A DNA stretch of 64,000 bases. It comes from Deinococcus indicus. GTDB lineage: Bacteria; Deinococcota; Deinococci; Deinococcales; Deinococcaceae. The translations under genes were made by a program, and so were the position numbers. The DNA is taken from contig NZ_NHMK01000022.1 in assembly GCF_002198095.1 (NCBI RefSeq), positions 1-64,000 on the forward strand, read 5' to 3'. Positions 16,803 to 25,243 of this stretch are shown here, piece after piece. Each line of letters starts with the position of its first letter. The first letter of the stretch is position 1. Below the pieces are notes generated by a model that ran no database searches, was not told the origin of the DNA, and saw nothing but the letters and a program-made list of their open reading frames with translations.

Positions 16803-17014
16803 GCACTGCCGCGGCAGTGCTCAGTACTCCGCACCCTGCCATGACGGTAGCCATTCTGGTACCGGAGCGCCGCGTACCCAGCCAGAAGGCGCCGCTCGAC
16901 CACGCAGCCCTGCGCCTGCATCGTCCGGATGAAGCGCTCGCCGAACCCGGCGGAGGTTTCGCAGCTGACCGCGTGCGTGGTGCCGCGCGGGGTGCGGGCG
17001 ATCAGGACGTGCAC
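16682..17014 (-). CDS. Unknown protein, intact copy of a gene truncated at 44.2 kb
   Basis: Begins MHVLIARTPRGTTHAVSC from a GTG. The first 14 codons are found again at 44238-44281, where a miniature element cuts the gene. Homology between the two copies supports this as a real gene. The frame runs 120 bp into the 3' end of the opposing pilin gene and through the palindrome, so the native C-terminus (after about residue 73) is doubtful. The Shine-Dalgarno GGAGGT lies far upstream; coupling to the preceding gene is possible. The function is unknown. Confidence 0.45.
   Translation of the reverse strand: MHVLIARTPRGTTHAVSCETSAGFGERFIRTMQAQGCVVERRLLAGYAALRYQNGYRHGRVRSTEHCRGSAQYWTLRPTTGAPIAGLLKLGMTCMPRAKGRSNRKAYTTA
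16795..16828. terminator. 34-bp perfect palindrome at the end of the pilin operon
   Basis: AGTACTGAGCACTGCC is followed by GC and then its exact complement, giving a 16-bp stem with a two-base centre. The pilin stop codon is within the left arm. There is no U-tract on either strand, so it is either an unusual bidirectional terminator or a cruciform/protein site. Confidence 0.55.
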
Positions 17015-17027
17015 GTCGCCTCCCGGT

Positions 17028-17369
17028 TCACGCGGACCTCCGGAGCGCCATGCCAGTGCGGTGGCGCGGGGCGGCGACGTCGTCCAGCCAGGCGGTGAAT
17101 TCGCGCCCTCGTGGGGCGCTGGTGAGTTCGTAGGCGTGCAGCGGCAGGCGCGTGACGCCCTGCCGGCTCAGTTCAGCCTGGATCAGGGGCGTGACCGGCA
17201 CGCGGCGGATCACCTGATGGGCTCGCAACATATCCACGGCCCGCCTCAGCGCCGAGGACCTGATCGGCCCGGCGTCCAGGCGCCCGGGCAGTTGCTCGAC
17301 CGCGAGGGGGCCGCGTTCGGCGCGCAGCGCGGCGGGGATGTAGTGCAGCAGGACGTGGAAGGCGCTCAC
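17028..17369 (-). CDS. Unknown 113-aa protein of a duplicated small-gene module
   Basis: A GTG start overlapping the stop of the preceding gene (GCGTGA). The body is helical (YIPAALRAERGPLAVEQL, ALRRAVDMLRAHQVIRR) with a conserved C-terminal block (VTPLIQAELSRQGVTRLPLHAYELTSAPRGREFTAWLDD split over about residues 58-100). The C-terminal half is repeated at 44045-44224 and its first five codons at 42728-42742, showing that the second module is split. It is probably a plasmid or phage-type accessory protein; no function is recognised. Confidence 0.6.
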   Translation of the reverse strand: MSAFHVLLHYIPAALRAERGPLAVEQLPGRLDAGPIRSSALRRAVDMLRAHQVIRRVPVTPLIQAELSRQGVTRLPLHAYELTSAPRGREFTAWLDDVAAPRHRTGMALRRSA

Positions 17370-17747
17370 GCCCGCTCCTGGCGGCGCTGCTGGGCGGCGC
17401 GGGTGAGGTGCCGCTTCGGGGGCAGACTAGCTGCTTTGCGCAGGGCAGCGCCGTAGGTCTGCCAGTTCTCGTACCCGGCCTGCAGGCTGAGTTCGTGCAG
17501 GCAGGTCGTGTGACCGACGTCTGATACGGACTGCCGTTTGTTTCGCCGACAATCCGGAACTTCACCGCCCCTGCTGGCTCCACGTCCGGAGGGGCGTTTT
17601 GCTCCTTCTCGCTTCGCTCGGACCGGGCGGGCTTTGCAGCCCATTCAATCGGAGTCCGTATGAGTGACCCTGATCCTCGAGCAGCAGGTTCATCTGGCGG
17701 ACCCTGGCCTTGACCTCCAGCACGGCGGGCGGGTCGGGGGGCGTCAT
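17366..17747 (-). pseudogene. Gene interrupted by miniature element A (glyoxalase-superfamily-like motif)
   Basis: The N-terminal part MTPPDPPAVLEVKARVRQMN runs to DQGHS and is cut by the repeat at 17525-17660. The rest resumes DVGHTTCLHELSLQAGYENW and ends QQRRQERA. The uninterrupted homologue is at 42489-42731. The motif around LHELSLQAGYENWQTYGAAL resembles the short helix-turn found in plasmid proteins annotated as glyoxalase-superfamily-related, where His and Trp are conserved. The element brings an in-frame open stretch, so a chimeric protein might still be made. Confidence 0.65.
17525..17660 (+). mobile_element. Miniature element A, complete copy with TGA target duplication
   Basis: 136 bp starting TACGGACTGCCGTTTG and ending CAATCGGAGTCCGTA, imperfect terminal inverted repeats of the type TACGGACT(G)CCG. 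It is flanked by TGA on both sides (17522-17524 and 17661-17663). The homologous sequence at 42489-42731 lacks the element and has a single corresponding triplet, so this is a genuine insertion. It encodes no protein. The 3-bp TNA duplication fits mobilisation by an IS5-type transposase. Confidence 0.85.
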
Positions 17748-17914
17748 GCGCTCACCGGCCACTGGGCCTGCGCGGTGACGAGGTGGAGGAGGTAGGTGTT
17801 GGCGTGGTCCCAGCCGCGCATGGGGGCGGCGACTTCGATCACGCTCACCGTGAACACCATGACGCCCACGAATCCGGCGGCAAGTACGAGTGGAATCGAC
17901 GTCCGCCGGTCCAC
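17744..17914 (-). CDS. Small membrane protein of the duplicated module (56 aa)
   Basis: From a GTG: one hydrophobic helix (IPLVLAAGFVGVMVFTVSVI) then RGWDHANTYLLHLVTAQAQW and an ATGA overlap with the next gene. The C-terminal block is repeated nearly exactly in the frame ending at 42492. This conservation is the main evidence for coding. The start is uncertain because no Shine-Dalgarno is visible. The function is unknown. Confidence 0.5.
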   Translation of the reverse strand: MDRRTSIPLVLAAGFVGVMVFTVSVIEVAAPMRGWDHANTYLLHLVTAQAQWPVSA

Positions 17915-18048
17915 AGGAGGTGCCCTTGCTCAACCGGAATTCAACCCTCACGCCCGCACAACAACCCGGGAGGAGTTCCATCCCAGGCAACCGGGCCGCT
18001 GTTGGAGTTGAGGCGACGCAGGCCCAAGCCGGGACCTATGGTGGGCGC

Positions 18049-18614
18049 ATGACTGCCTCCTCCCACCTGTCCCGTGTGCTCCTGACCGCCGGATTCATGG
18101 GCATCCTCCTGGGGAATGCCGCGCCATCAGTTACACCGAGAAGATCAGCGGCGTGAGCGCCCGGGGCTTCCCGGTCACGACGACCGTGGCCGACCTGCCG
18201 CCGACCAGGGCGACATTCAAGTGTGGGCCGAGTGGCGTGATCTCCAGTCCCTCTATTTCCAATCCGGCGATGAAAGTCACGTCCATCAAACAGACTGGCG
18301 TGACGCAACCGCCGACGCTGCGGGTCGGAACCACCTGGAACAGCGGGCTCTTGCTGTACGCGACGTCACAGGGTCAGAAGGTCCATAACGAAACGTCGAT
18401 CGCCATGAAGGCCGTGGCGGCCGAGCGAGTCACGACCAGACTGGGTACGTTCCAGGCGTTGAAGGTGACGGCCAGGACCACGATCCGGATGTCGGTGAAT
18501 GGGCAGGCCATGAATCAGCCGGCGCCGCAGTCGACGAGCTGGCTGGTCAAGGACATGGGGGTGGTCAAATCCGTGCTGCCGAACGGGACGATCGAACTGG
18601 TGTCGTTCAAGTAG
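18049..18614 (+). pseudogene. Exported TapB-like protein with a frameshift after the signal peptide
   Basis: The ATG at 18049 opens a clear signal peptide (SRVLLTAGFMGILLGNAA). The mature sequence continues in another frame from about 18120 (AISYTEKISGVSARGF...) to TIELVSFK at 18612. One missing base near GCCGCGCC at about 18115-18122 would restore a single frame. The mature part (SGLLLYATSQGQKVHNETSI, TTRLGTFQALKVTARTTIRM, STSWLVKDMGVVKSV) looks like the DUF3108/TapB-type beta-barrel domain of secreted proteins. It is either a recent null allele or a sequencing slip. Bases 18615-18751 hold no gene. Confidence 0.6.
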
Positions 18615-18751
18615 AGCCCCGCTCCGGATGGCGGTGTCAGGGAACAGCGCGCCTGATGCCGTCCGTCTCCGTCGTTGCCTGCCAGTCGCACCCTCAGTCC
18701 TTCGGGAGGAGTGTCAGGACAGGGCCGTCCTGATTTCCTGGTGAGGGCTGT

Positions 18752-19279
18752 TCAGAAGGGCAGGTAGCCCGGCGTCGTGTATGGGGGGCGGAGGGGACCG
18801 ACCGCGTAGATGCTGCCGACCCTTCCGGGAAGGCCTTCGAGGCGGCTGGCACCTGCGATCAGGTTGTCGATGACGCAGAGCACGCCGTCCTGTTCCCGCT
18901 GGCAGATGACGTCGTGCGCCCGGCCGTCGAGGCTGGTCATGGTCCCGGTGCGCAGGTCGGACGTCAGGAAGATGTTCGCGCGGGCGTACGCCTCGCCGGC
19001 GGCGGACGTCTCGAACGGTCCGTCCAGACGCCCGGTCTTCCGGGCGTCCTCTTCCAGCGCCGCGCGGACCTCCATGTCGCCGGTGTTGGGCAGGAGGACC
19101 GTGACGTCCCCTTCGACCCCGGCGAGGACGCGTTGCATGGCGCGGCAGTGGACGGCATCCGCGCCGCGCGCGCAGGCCCGGACGTACCGGCGGGCGTCGC
19201 TGGGCGTGTTGAGGTCCAGGCCCTGCAGATCGCAGGCACCCAGCAGCAGGGCCAGTCCGGCCAGCAACAGAGGCTTCAT
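18752..19279 (-). CDS. Lipoprotein of unknown function (175 aa)
   Basis: The ATG at 19279 gives MKPLLLAGLALLLGAC, a type II signal peptide with the lipidated Cys at 16. The longer open frame upstream would bury this signal and is rejected. The mature part has three further Cys pairs (YVRACARGADAVHCRAMQ, DVICQREQDGVLCVID) that may form disulfides, and no recognised catalytic motif. Flanking genes are unrelated in strand or function. Downstream of it (19280-19582) I see no gene; a tRNA T-arm-like palindrome lies at 19402-19418. Confidence 0.75.
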   Translation of the reverse strand: MKPLLLAGLALLLGACDLQGLDLNTPSDARRYVRACARGADAVHCRAMQRVLAGVEGDVTVLLPNTGDMEVRAALEEDARKTGRLDGPFETSAAGEAYARANIFLTSDLRTGTMTSLDGRAHDVICQREQDGVLCVIDNLIAGASRLEGLPGRVGSIYAVGPLRPPYTTPGYLPF

Positions 19280-19582
19280 CCGTTCAGTGTACCGACCCGA
19301 CCCGCGCAGGCCTGCGACCTGTGCGTTTCCGACTTCGACCTCTCGACCGCGCCCCACCCGGGGCGCCGCGTGGCCGTGGCCCTCACCTGGGAGGGAATCC
19401 CGCCGGTTCGATTCCGGCCCGCTGCCCCCGACTCACTTCTGGAGGTGAACGCCCACGCCCTGGCTGCGTGACGCGCTCCTTCCCGCGACGGGCTGGTCCG
19501 GTCACGTCGGACCAGCCCGCCCAACCGCCGCGACCAGCGGCCCGACCTTCCCCCATCCGTTCCCGCTCTTGAAAGGACGTCC

Positions 19583-20464
19583 ATGATCAGTCCCGCACCC
19601 CTGCCCGCCCTGCTGCCGCGCGTGGACATCACGCGCCTTCACTACACGCCCACCCAACCCGCGCCCCGGCACTTCGGGGACGGGATGACGCTCCTGCAGC
19701 GCGCCCTGCCGTACGTGCCCGTCAGCGTGATCCGCGCCCAGCACCCCGACGAGAAACTCGAATTCTGGGGACGGCACGGACCCGTCATCGACAGCCGTGA
19801 ACTCCACCCCCGCACCGCCCCGAAAGGCCCGCCCAGTCCAACCTCCTCACACCCGACCGAACCCACCGCCCCGCCGGGCGAAACCCGCCGCACCCCGCCC
19901 GGACGGCCGCACCGGAAAGAAAGGCCCGAAGATCAAGGAACGCCGAAGGTGCCGGTAGCAAAAGCGTGGCTGGGCATTCGACCAGCCACGCCAGTCGGTG
20001 CGTGCCGTGGTGGTCCCCGCGCCCGCCGCGCGGAACCGGTCACGCACGGCGGGAAGGATGACGCCCATGGGTTCGGTGGAGAATACAGGCATGAGAGAAC
20101 CCCGTCATCATGGACGGGGTTCAGAGGGGGGTTGGGATCCGGTTCAGCCCTGGAGGGCGGCGGCCAGCTGGCGCAGGCCGTCCTGATCGGCAGCTGGGGC
20201 GTCGGCGGCGATGCTCTCGGTCGCGGCGCCCAGGTCCGGAAGCAGCGCGGCGGCGCCTTCGGGAGTAACAGCGGACTGCCGGACGTGGAGCCGGTAGGGG
20301 CGGTGAAGTTCCGGATTGCCAGCGAAACAAACGACAGCCCCTATTATCGTTCCGCTCCTGACCCTGTCCGGAGATCACCTGGAGAGCCGCAACATGACGG
20401 GCCGCATGGACGCCTGTCACGCGATCAGTGCGGCGCTGCAGGACAGCGGCATTCCCGGCAGTGA
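19583..20464 (+). CDS. Unknown protein; N-terminal 115 residues look genuine, C-terminus doubtful
   Basis: The ATG follows AAAGGA with good spacing. Residues 1-75 have balanced protein-like composition (LLPRVDITRLHYTPTQPAPR, RALPYVPVSVIRAQHPDEKL, EFWGRHGPVIDSREL). Residues 76-115 are a Pro/Thr/Arg-rich tail. After about 19925 the frame turns into low-complexity Arg/Gly text overlapping a hairpin, another gene fragment and a repeat, so the original stop has probably been lost by rearrangement. The function is unknown. Confidence 0.45.
   Translation: MISPAPLPALLPRVDITRLHYTPTQPAPRHFGDGMTLLQRALPYVPVSVIRAQHPDEKLEFWGRHGPVIDSRELHPRTAPKGPPSPTSSHPTEPTAPPGETRRTPPGRPHRKERPEDQGTPKVPVAKAWLGIRPATPVGACRGGPRARRAEPVTHGGKDDAHGFGGEYRHERTPSSWTGFRGGLGSGSALEGGGQLAQAVLIGSWGVGGDALGRGAQVRKQRGGAFGSNSGLPDVEPVGAVKFRIASETNDSPYYRSAPDPVRRSPGEPQHDGPHGRLSRDQCGAAGQRHSRQ
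20098..20122. terminator. Hairpin, possible terminator
   Basis: AACCCCGTC pairs perfectly with GACGGGGTT around a short loop. It lies just beyond the stop (20144) of the minus-strand gene fragment. Its U-tract is minimal. Confidence 0.4.
20144..20268 (-). pseudogene. C-terminal gene fragment cut by element A
   Basis: The frame reads VTPEGAAALLPDLGAATESI, then DQDGLRQLAAALQG and a stop. Composition and codon positions look like the end of a helical protein. Its 5' side meets the miniature-element remnant at 20269, so the gene was probably disrupted by that insertion. The family is not recognised. Confidence 0.4.
20269..20345 (-). repeat. Shortened copy of miniature element A
   Basis: Contains GGACTGCC, GGACGTGGAGCCGG, GGGGCGGTGAAGTTCCGG and GCGAAACAAACGACAG, matching the reverse strand of the complete element with the central part deleted. 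It lies between a gene fragment and a small gene. Confidence 0.6.
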
Positions 20465-20561
20465 CATTCAGGCGGACGGGCTCAGTCACATGCTGCTGGA
20501 ACGCGACTCCGAGGAACTCGCCCTAGAGAGGCTGGCGTGGATCGCCGCCGCTCAACCCTGA
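20394..20561 (+). CDS. Unknown small acidic protein (55 aa)
   Basis: The ATG is preceded by GGAGA. The sequence MTGRMDACHAISAALQDSGI continues with SHMLLERDSEELALERLAWI and reads as two amphipathic helices. It is followed directly by the IS remnant, which may have cut its C-terminus. The family is unknown. Confidence 0.45.
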   Translation: MTGRMDACHAISAALQDSGIPGSDIQADGLSHMLLERDSEELALERLAWIAAAQP

Positions 20562-20599
20562 ACCGGACCGGCAGGGCTTCGCAGCGGTGTGGGCGGCCT

Positions 20600-21200
20600 C
20601 CCGCTGCTGCTCACCGCGCGTCCTTCAGTCGCGAGCATCAGATTCCGGTCTTGATCCGTGCCAAAGCCAATATGACCGTGCAGTTCGAGGGTGAGTCCCT
20701 CACCCTCGGTGCGCTGAGCCGGCAGTTCCCTCCGGAACGCTGTCACCTGTACGCGGAGTTCGGGTGGCGTGTCCGTCGATTGCCGGTTGCCCGTGAGGTC
20801 GGTGGGTTCGATGTCCTGATCGTGTGGCGCAAGGTGCACGGGGAGTGGACACGGTTTTTCCTGTTCAGCACGTTTGGTGGTGACGTCACGGTTCGCTCAC
20901 TGCTGCGGGCCTGGAAGGCCCGCTGGGGAATCGAGGTGATCCACCGGTTCTTCAAGCAGAACCTGGGGCTGGGACGCTGTCATTGCCGGACGATCCAGGC
21001 GCAGGAGAACTGGGTGTGGTGCGTGGTGGAAGCCTTTCACGCGGTGCTAGGGGTGCGTCGGGAAGTACCGGGCATGACGTGGCGGGCCGCACAACGGCAG
21101 GCAGCTCAGAACGCCGAAAAGTACGTCCTGACCGACCTTGAGCAGGACGGACCCCTGCTTGACGCCGCGTGACACGACATCAGCAGGGAAGTGGAAACTC
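20600..21200 (+). mobile_element. 3' remnant of an IS4/IS701-type transposase with IS end
   Basis: The frame to 21172 encodes only the C-terminal half of a DDE transposase: ANMTVQFEGESLTLGAL, GEWTRFFLFSTFGGDVTVRS and WGIEVIHRFFKQNLGLGRCH. The last carries the catalytic Glu region with the Y/W-rich downstream signature. The N-terminal half is missing, so it is inactive. The stop is followed by ACACGACATCAGCAGGGAAG and the terminal repeat GGAAACTCTTGG. The same end sequence closes the two repeat-B elements at 41.5 and 47.5 kb, making this IS their likely parent. Confidence 0.7.
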
Positions 21201-21346
21201 TTGGTCGATGCGAAGGAGTCCCGCGCCATTTCCTGGGAGATGGCGCTTTTCCGCAAGGTGCTGTAGGGGACGGGGCCACTGAGGCTGGTGACCCGGTTCA
21301 GCTGAGCGGTGATGATGCTGTGCGGTAGGCTGGGGATGCGAGGCAT
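21201..21346 (-). pseudogene. Gene 5' fragment truncated by the IS remnant
   Basis: Starts MPRIPSLPHSIITAQLNRVT and continues LSGPVPYSTLRKSAIS, QEMARDSFASTK, where the IS terminal repeat begins. A codon-like, plausible N-terminus of 49 residues without a recognised family. Past the junction the frame only shadows the IS. Confidence 0.35.
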
Positions 21347-21565
21347 AGTCACTTCGCATCAAGGCCCATGAGACCGGGGAATTTCAAGCCCCTGCCTCCT
21401 GGGCCTTCGTGCTGGTCGCTGTTCTCTCGCCTATGGAAACTCTTGTTCAAGAGCATCAAGGAGGTGGAGGCAGCACTCTCGGAACGCTGCGTCTGGTTGG
21501 AAGGTCAACCTGATCTGGTCACTCGTCACACGCTCTTCCACTGGTGGCTCTTGTTGGTTAATTAA

Positions 21566-21679
21566 TCGGAGTCCGTATGACTTCGCGGGTGCGAACTGCG
21601 CGCCGCGTCTGGCCTGCACCTGCAACGCCGCGGCGCGTAGGGGCATCAGGTCACTGACACCCACTCTGGCTCTGATCAT
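21566..21679 (-). pseudogene. Gene start cut by an element A end
   Basis: AGGAGGAG precedes the ATG at 21679 and the frame reads MIRARVGVSDLMPLRAAALQ then ARRGAQFAPAKS. At that point TCA and TACGGACTCCGATT begin, the end of miniature element A (21566-21577). Only the terminal bases of the element remain. The original gene is unknown. Confidence 0.4.
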
Positions 21680-21769
21680 GTGCTCCTCCTGCCGCCGTCA
21701 GGCGGTGACTGGTCGGGTGATGTTCTCACGCCCAGCCTCGTGTCGTCTGCACTCCTGCGTTACTTGTCC

Positions 21770-23425
21770 TCACTCGTCCGCGTCCGGTGAGGTGAGGGTT
21801 GCCTGCGAACCGTGGACGAGCCACAGCAGTTCCTTCCCGCGGGTCAGGGCCACGAACGCGACCGCCGCGTCCCCCTCGCCTTCACCCGCGCGGCCCGCGT
21901 CGATCACCTCGTCCGCTTCGAGCAGCGCCACCCGCCGCGCCTCCAGGCCCTTGGCTTTATGCACCGTGCACATCCGCACGGCCGGACCCTTCGTCACGAA
22001 GAGCGAGCGCACGAGCGTCATGACGTCCTCACCCGACGCGCGAGCACCCCGCCGCTCGGCGAGCAGGGCGACCTCCGCCGCGAACGACGCCACGCACGAC
22101 AGCAGGTCCACGTCCGCCTCCACCGCCCGGCGCAGCACCTTGCCCCGCAGGCCCGACTCGTAGTGAGTCTGCAGCAGGCTCATGCCGTACTCGTGCAGGC
22201 GACCCTCCACCTCATCCGGGGCGAACGAGTACGCGAAGCAGTGACGGACGTGACCCTCCATCGCCTTGACGATGTCATGCCCCAGCACTTCTACCGGCAG
22301 GCCCTCCTGCGCCGCCCGCATGGCCAGACTCAGCATGGGTGCGTTGCGCCGGCACATCACCAGATCACCGGGCCGCAACTCGCCCAGCAGGTCCTCTTCC
22401 GTCACGCGCCGCACCTCGCCGTCCGCCGCGCCCGGCGCCGCCTCGATCCCGTCACTGAACGCCGAGGCCAACTCCACGTGCGAGGCCGGGCAGCGGAACG
22501 TCACCGTCAGCGGGAGGGTCACCGTGTCGAACACCTGCGCCGCCCGGTCGAGTCCGCCCTTGTCCGCGCCGCTGAAGCCGTAGATCGCCTGGGAGTCATC
22601 ACCCACGAACACCACGCGACCGCGGCGACCCACGACGTGCCGGACCAGCCGGTGCTGGAGCCGGGAGAAGTCCTGCGCTTCATCCACGAGTGCCACGTCC
22701 AGCGACTCGAAGCCGTAACCCAACTTCAGCGGGAGGTAGAGCATGTCGTCGTAATCGAAGTGACCCCGCTCGCGGAAATCTGCGAGCGCCCGGTCCTGCA
22801 CCGCGCGCACTGCACCGACCACGTCCAGGCTGTCCGGGAATTCGAACTCCTGCTCCGCCGCGAGAGAGAGGACAGCCTGGGCCGAGTTGGCGATGTGCAC
22901 CATCGACAGCCGCACCAGGGTCATCAACGACTTCGCCACGCCGCGCGAGTACACGCCCGCCTCCTTGAGAACCGACTTCACGATGTTCAGTCGCTTCCAC
23001 TCCGCGAAGGTCGCCTGCACCGGGCAGTGCTCCTCGACGAGCCGCCGACCGAACGCATGGAAGGTGGACACCTGCACGTCCCTCGGGAGAGCGGTGCGTA
23101 ACTCCTGCGCGATCGACCGGTTGAGTGCGAACGCCCCGACATCCAACCCGCCGGGCAACACCTGCGCGACCGTCCGCAGGACCGTGGACTTCCCACTCCC
23201 CGCCGTCGCCACGACCATCACGTTCCGCGCCGAATTCACGACGTGATGAATGACGTTGAGTTGCTGCGGCGTGAACCGGGCGAGGGCCGCGCGGACCTGC
23301 TCCGCGTTCACCCCCGGACGGAGCGAGCGGAGTACGGCGCCCGGATCGAACGTCACCCCACCCAGCACGCCCGCGTGAATGTCACCCGCCCCGAACAGCG
23401 CTCCTGGTTCTACGGTTCCTGTCAT
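21770..23425 (-). CDS. UvrD/Rep-like superfamily 1 DNA helicase
   Basis: 551 residues. SF1A motifs in order: Q-motif FTPQQ (51-55), Walker A ATAGSGKST (73-81), motif Ia NRSIAQEL, motif II VDEAQD (about 250), motif III GDDSQAIYGFSGAD, motif IV region FRCPASH, motif V VHKAKGLEARRVAL and motif VI VALTRGKELLW. It is shorter than PcrA/UvrD (about 700) because the 2B insertion is small, resembling minimal plasmid or phage UvrD-like helicases. It should unwind DNA 3'-5' in repair or replication. A 2-kb gene-free repeat tract lies directly upstream. Confidence 0.9.
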   Translation of the reverse strand: MTGTVEPGALFGAGDIHAGVLGGVTFDPGAVLRSLRPGVNAEQVRAALARFTPQQLNVIHHVVNSARNVMVVATAGSGKSTVLRTVAQVLPGGLDVGAFALNRSIAQELRTALPRDVQVSTFHAFGRRLVEEHCPVQATFAEWKRLNIVKSVLKEAGVYSRGVAKSLMTLVRLSMVHIANSAQAVLSLAAEQEFEFPDSLDVVGAVRAVQDRALADFRERGHFDYDDMLYLPLKLGYGFESLDVALVDEAQDFSRLQHRLVRHVVGRRGRVVFVGDDSQAIYGFSGADKGGLDRAAQVFDTVTLPLTVTFRCPASHVELASAFSDGIEAAPGAADGEVRRVTEEDLLGELRPGDLVMCRRNAPMLSLAMRAAQEGLPVEVLGHDIVKAMEGHVRHCFAYSFAPDEVEGRLHEYGMSLLQTHYESGLRGKVLRRAVEADVDLLSCVASFAAEVALLAERRGARASGEDVMTLVRSLFVTKGPAVRMCTVHKAKGLEARRVALLEADEVIDAGRAGEGEGDAAVAFVALTRGKELLWLVHGSQATLTSPDADE

Positions 23426-23560
23426 GCCTTTCTGATCCGCGCGCAGCGCGGTGTGCTGTCGGGTGATCGCCCACGTTCCCCGGCGCGTCCCGAAGGGTGA
23501 GGCGCACGACCGGACCCGGCGCGTCCCGCACCCGCGACCCGGTCGGCCATGCGGTCACCC

Positions 23561-23830
23561 GTCGGAGGTGCGAGGCGAGTGGTGAACTCCCGCCGCGTAC
23601 CTGGGTCGTGACTTCACGTCGCCTCTCGGGTGACGATCTTCGGCCGCGTCCTCGGTCGTCGTCCTCGGTCGTCAACTTGCGCCGTACATCCGAAGGTCGG
23701 AGGTGTGAGACGAGTGGTGAACTTCTGCCGCGCACTTGAGTCGTGATCTCGCGTCACGCTTCCGGGTGGGAACCTCACGTCGCATGTCAGGTGGTGGATT
23801 CCCGCCACGTACCCGGTCGTTCAGTGGCGT
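23561..23830. repeat. Diverged tandem/direct repeats upstream of the helicase gene
   Basis: A roughly 60-bp unit (GTCGGAGGTG, then GAGTGGTGAACTCCCGCCGC, then TCGTGACTTCACGTCGC) at 23561-23620 recurs diverged at 23697-23756 and partially at 23785-23830. Within it a shorter degenerate unit of about 25 bp, GTGGTGAACTCCCGCCGCGT, can be followed through the tract. No gene is supported on either strand from 23430 to 25399. Confidence 0.6.
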
Positions 23831-24012
23831 CGCAGTTCCGAAGTCAGGTCGCACAACACACCTTCTGCGGCCTGACCTGCATGCCCCCGCCACCTACCGC
23901 TCTCGCTGACGCCAGGGCCCTCACAGACCCCCTGCACGAGGGGCAAGATGGCCTGTCCCCCCTCCCGCCACCCTGGGAGTACCCTAGGAGTCTGGTAAAT
24001 AGCCTCTTATCG

Positions 24013-24172
24013 CTGACATGTTGCGGGTTTTTCAGCCAGGGGGGAAATTGTTGTTCCTGATATGTTGCGCCTCAACCCACGAATGTCCTGACATGTTGAT
24101 TCCAGAACGGAAAGCCCCTCCACTTTATCCCTGACATGTCGGGGTCTGTCCCCTGAATGTCCTAGCAAGTTC
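24013..24172 (+). repeat. Iteron-like array with alternating 31/43-bp spacing
   Basis: CTGACATGTTG and variants start at 24013, 24057, 24088, 24131 and 24162 (the last, CTAGCAAGTTC, is weak). Spacings are 44, 31, 43 and 31 bp, so the pattern repeats every 74-75 bp, close to seven helical turns, with the pairs themselves three and four turns apart. GAATGTCCT precedes two of them. The phasing suggests a protein-binding array (origin, partition or operator), distinct from the iterons at 9.4 kb. Confidence 0.6.
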
Positions 24173-24598
24173 ACTGCCGCCCTGCCCCCCGTTTCACCCA
24201 GTCGAGGGCTTCGCTGGGCCGTCGGCAAAGTGCCAGTCACTCCTTCTGAACCCCGGTCATCTCTGGTTTGGGCGCTTCAAGTCAGGGCCTTTGCACCCCT
24301 CCCCGACTGCCGAGTTTCATCACCTCAGCTGCTCGCGGATCGTCGTCACTTGAGGGCCAATCGGAAGGTCGCAGAGGCTTGAACGGACTGGTAGTTACCG
24401 GGTTCCCAGGAGCCAGCTGCGTGTCCCTATGGTGACTTCGGTGAAGCCCGGATGCGCTCCTGATTCGGTCAGCGAAACAGACCGACAGCAGGGTGACTGG
24501 AGCTCCTGAAGTGCCATCTTCTCAGTGGACTGTCAACTCCAACTCGGGCGGTCACAGGTGGCTTGGAAGGTCAGAGTTTCATCCTGCGTTCGGAGATG

Positions 24599-24752
24599 TC
24601 GGCGGTGCCGGATCACCTGTTTTCCGAGGGGTGTGCGGTGAGGATCAGCGGGTCGAATCCTGCTGTTACGGTTGGTTCCGTGAGTCTTCCGATGGTCCGT
24701 TCGAGAGGTGCGCTGGGGTGGTGATCGGCGGTGCCGGACCACCCGTTTTCCG
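24599..24752 (+). repeat. Direct repeat pair, 29 bp, 125 bp apart
   Basis: CGGCGGTGCCGGATCACCTG and its following TTTTCCG at 24599-24627 recur at 24724-24752 with three differences. A weaker third relative (GGGGAGGTTGCCGGACCGTC) is near 24924. The repeats lie in the gene-free tract. Confidence 0.6.
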
Positions 24753-25105
24753 CTCCCGCCGGGGCCTGTCGGGTGTCGCGCATGGGGAGTGCCAGGTCAC
24801 TGCAACCCGCCTCAGTTCCGTCCTCGGCAGGAGATCTGGCAGGACCGTGCGGTCGATGCCAGCCCGCTCCGGACAGGGCTCCGCTGACGCTGCCGAAGAG
24901 AGGTGTGCGGGAGTGTGATCCGGGGAGGTTGCCGGACCGTCGACTTCAGGTTGGCGAGCCTCTCCGCTGTCTCCAGTCACGTCACTTGACCTGCCGTCAG
25001 GTCCGCTGCTGGGTCGGGTTGCCTGCCCTGCTGAAGTGGTCGGTCACGTCCATCCAGATGGGTGGTCGAACAGCCGGGAGGACTGAGCGCGGGAGGTCTG
25101 AGAAG

Positions 25106-25243
25106 GACTCTCGGCGTGTTGGAAGACGTCGCGGTTCTGGCTCTGCGATCGGTTCATTCAGGCTGGCGCCTGGGTCAGGCTGACTTGATCGGAGAGTTCA
25201 TCTGGCGACTCCCGGCGTGTCGGAAGACGTCACGATTCTGGCT
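25106..25243 (+). repeat. Direct repeat pair, 37 bp, 101 bp apart
   Basis: GACTCTCGGCGTGTTGGAAG with ACGTCGCGGTTCTGGCT at 25106-25142 recurs at 25207-25243 with four transitions (33 of 37 identical). Part of the same gene-free tract. Confidence 0.65.

Noticed and set aside
19402..19418. tRNA T-arm-like sequence GCCGGTTCGATTCCGGC
   Set aside because: The five-base stem and seven-base loop fit a T-arm, but no matching acceptor 5' strand, D-arm or normal seven-base anticodon loop is found upstream, so it is not a tRNA gene; at most a remnant or chance.
19847..20092. Minus-strand frame beginning MPVFSTEPMGVILPAVRDRF
   Set aside because: The first 50 residues look protein-like, but it overlaps the better-supported plus-strand gene, has no clear stop of its own and no family; possibly another truncated fragment, not strong enough to annotate.
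23382..23735. Minus-strand frame with repeated RGGSSPLASHLRR-like blocks
   Set aside because: The protein repeat is a by-product of the DNA direct repeats; other frames are equally open and it overlaps the helicase start.
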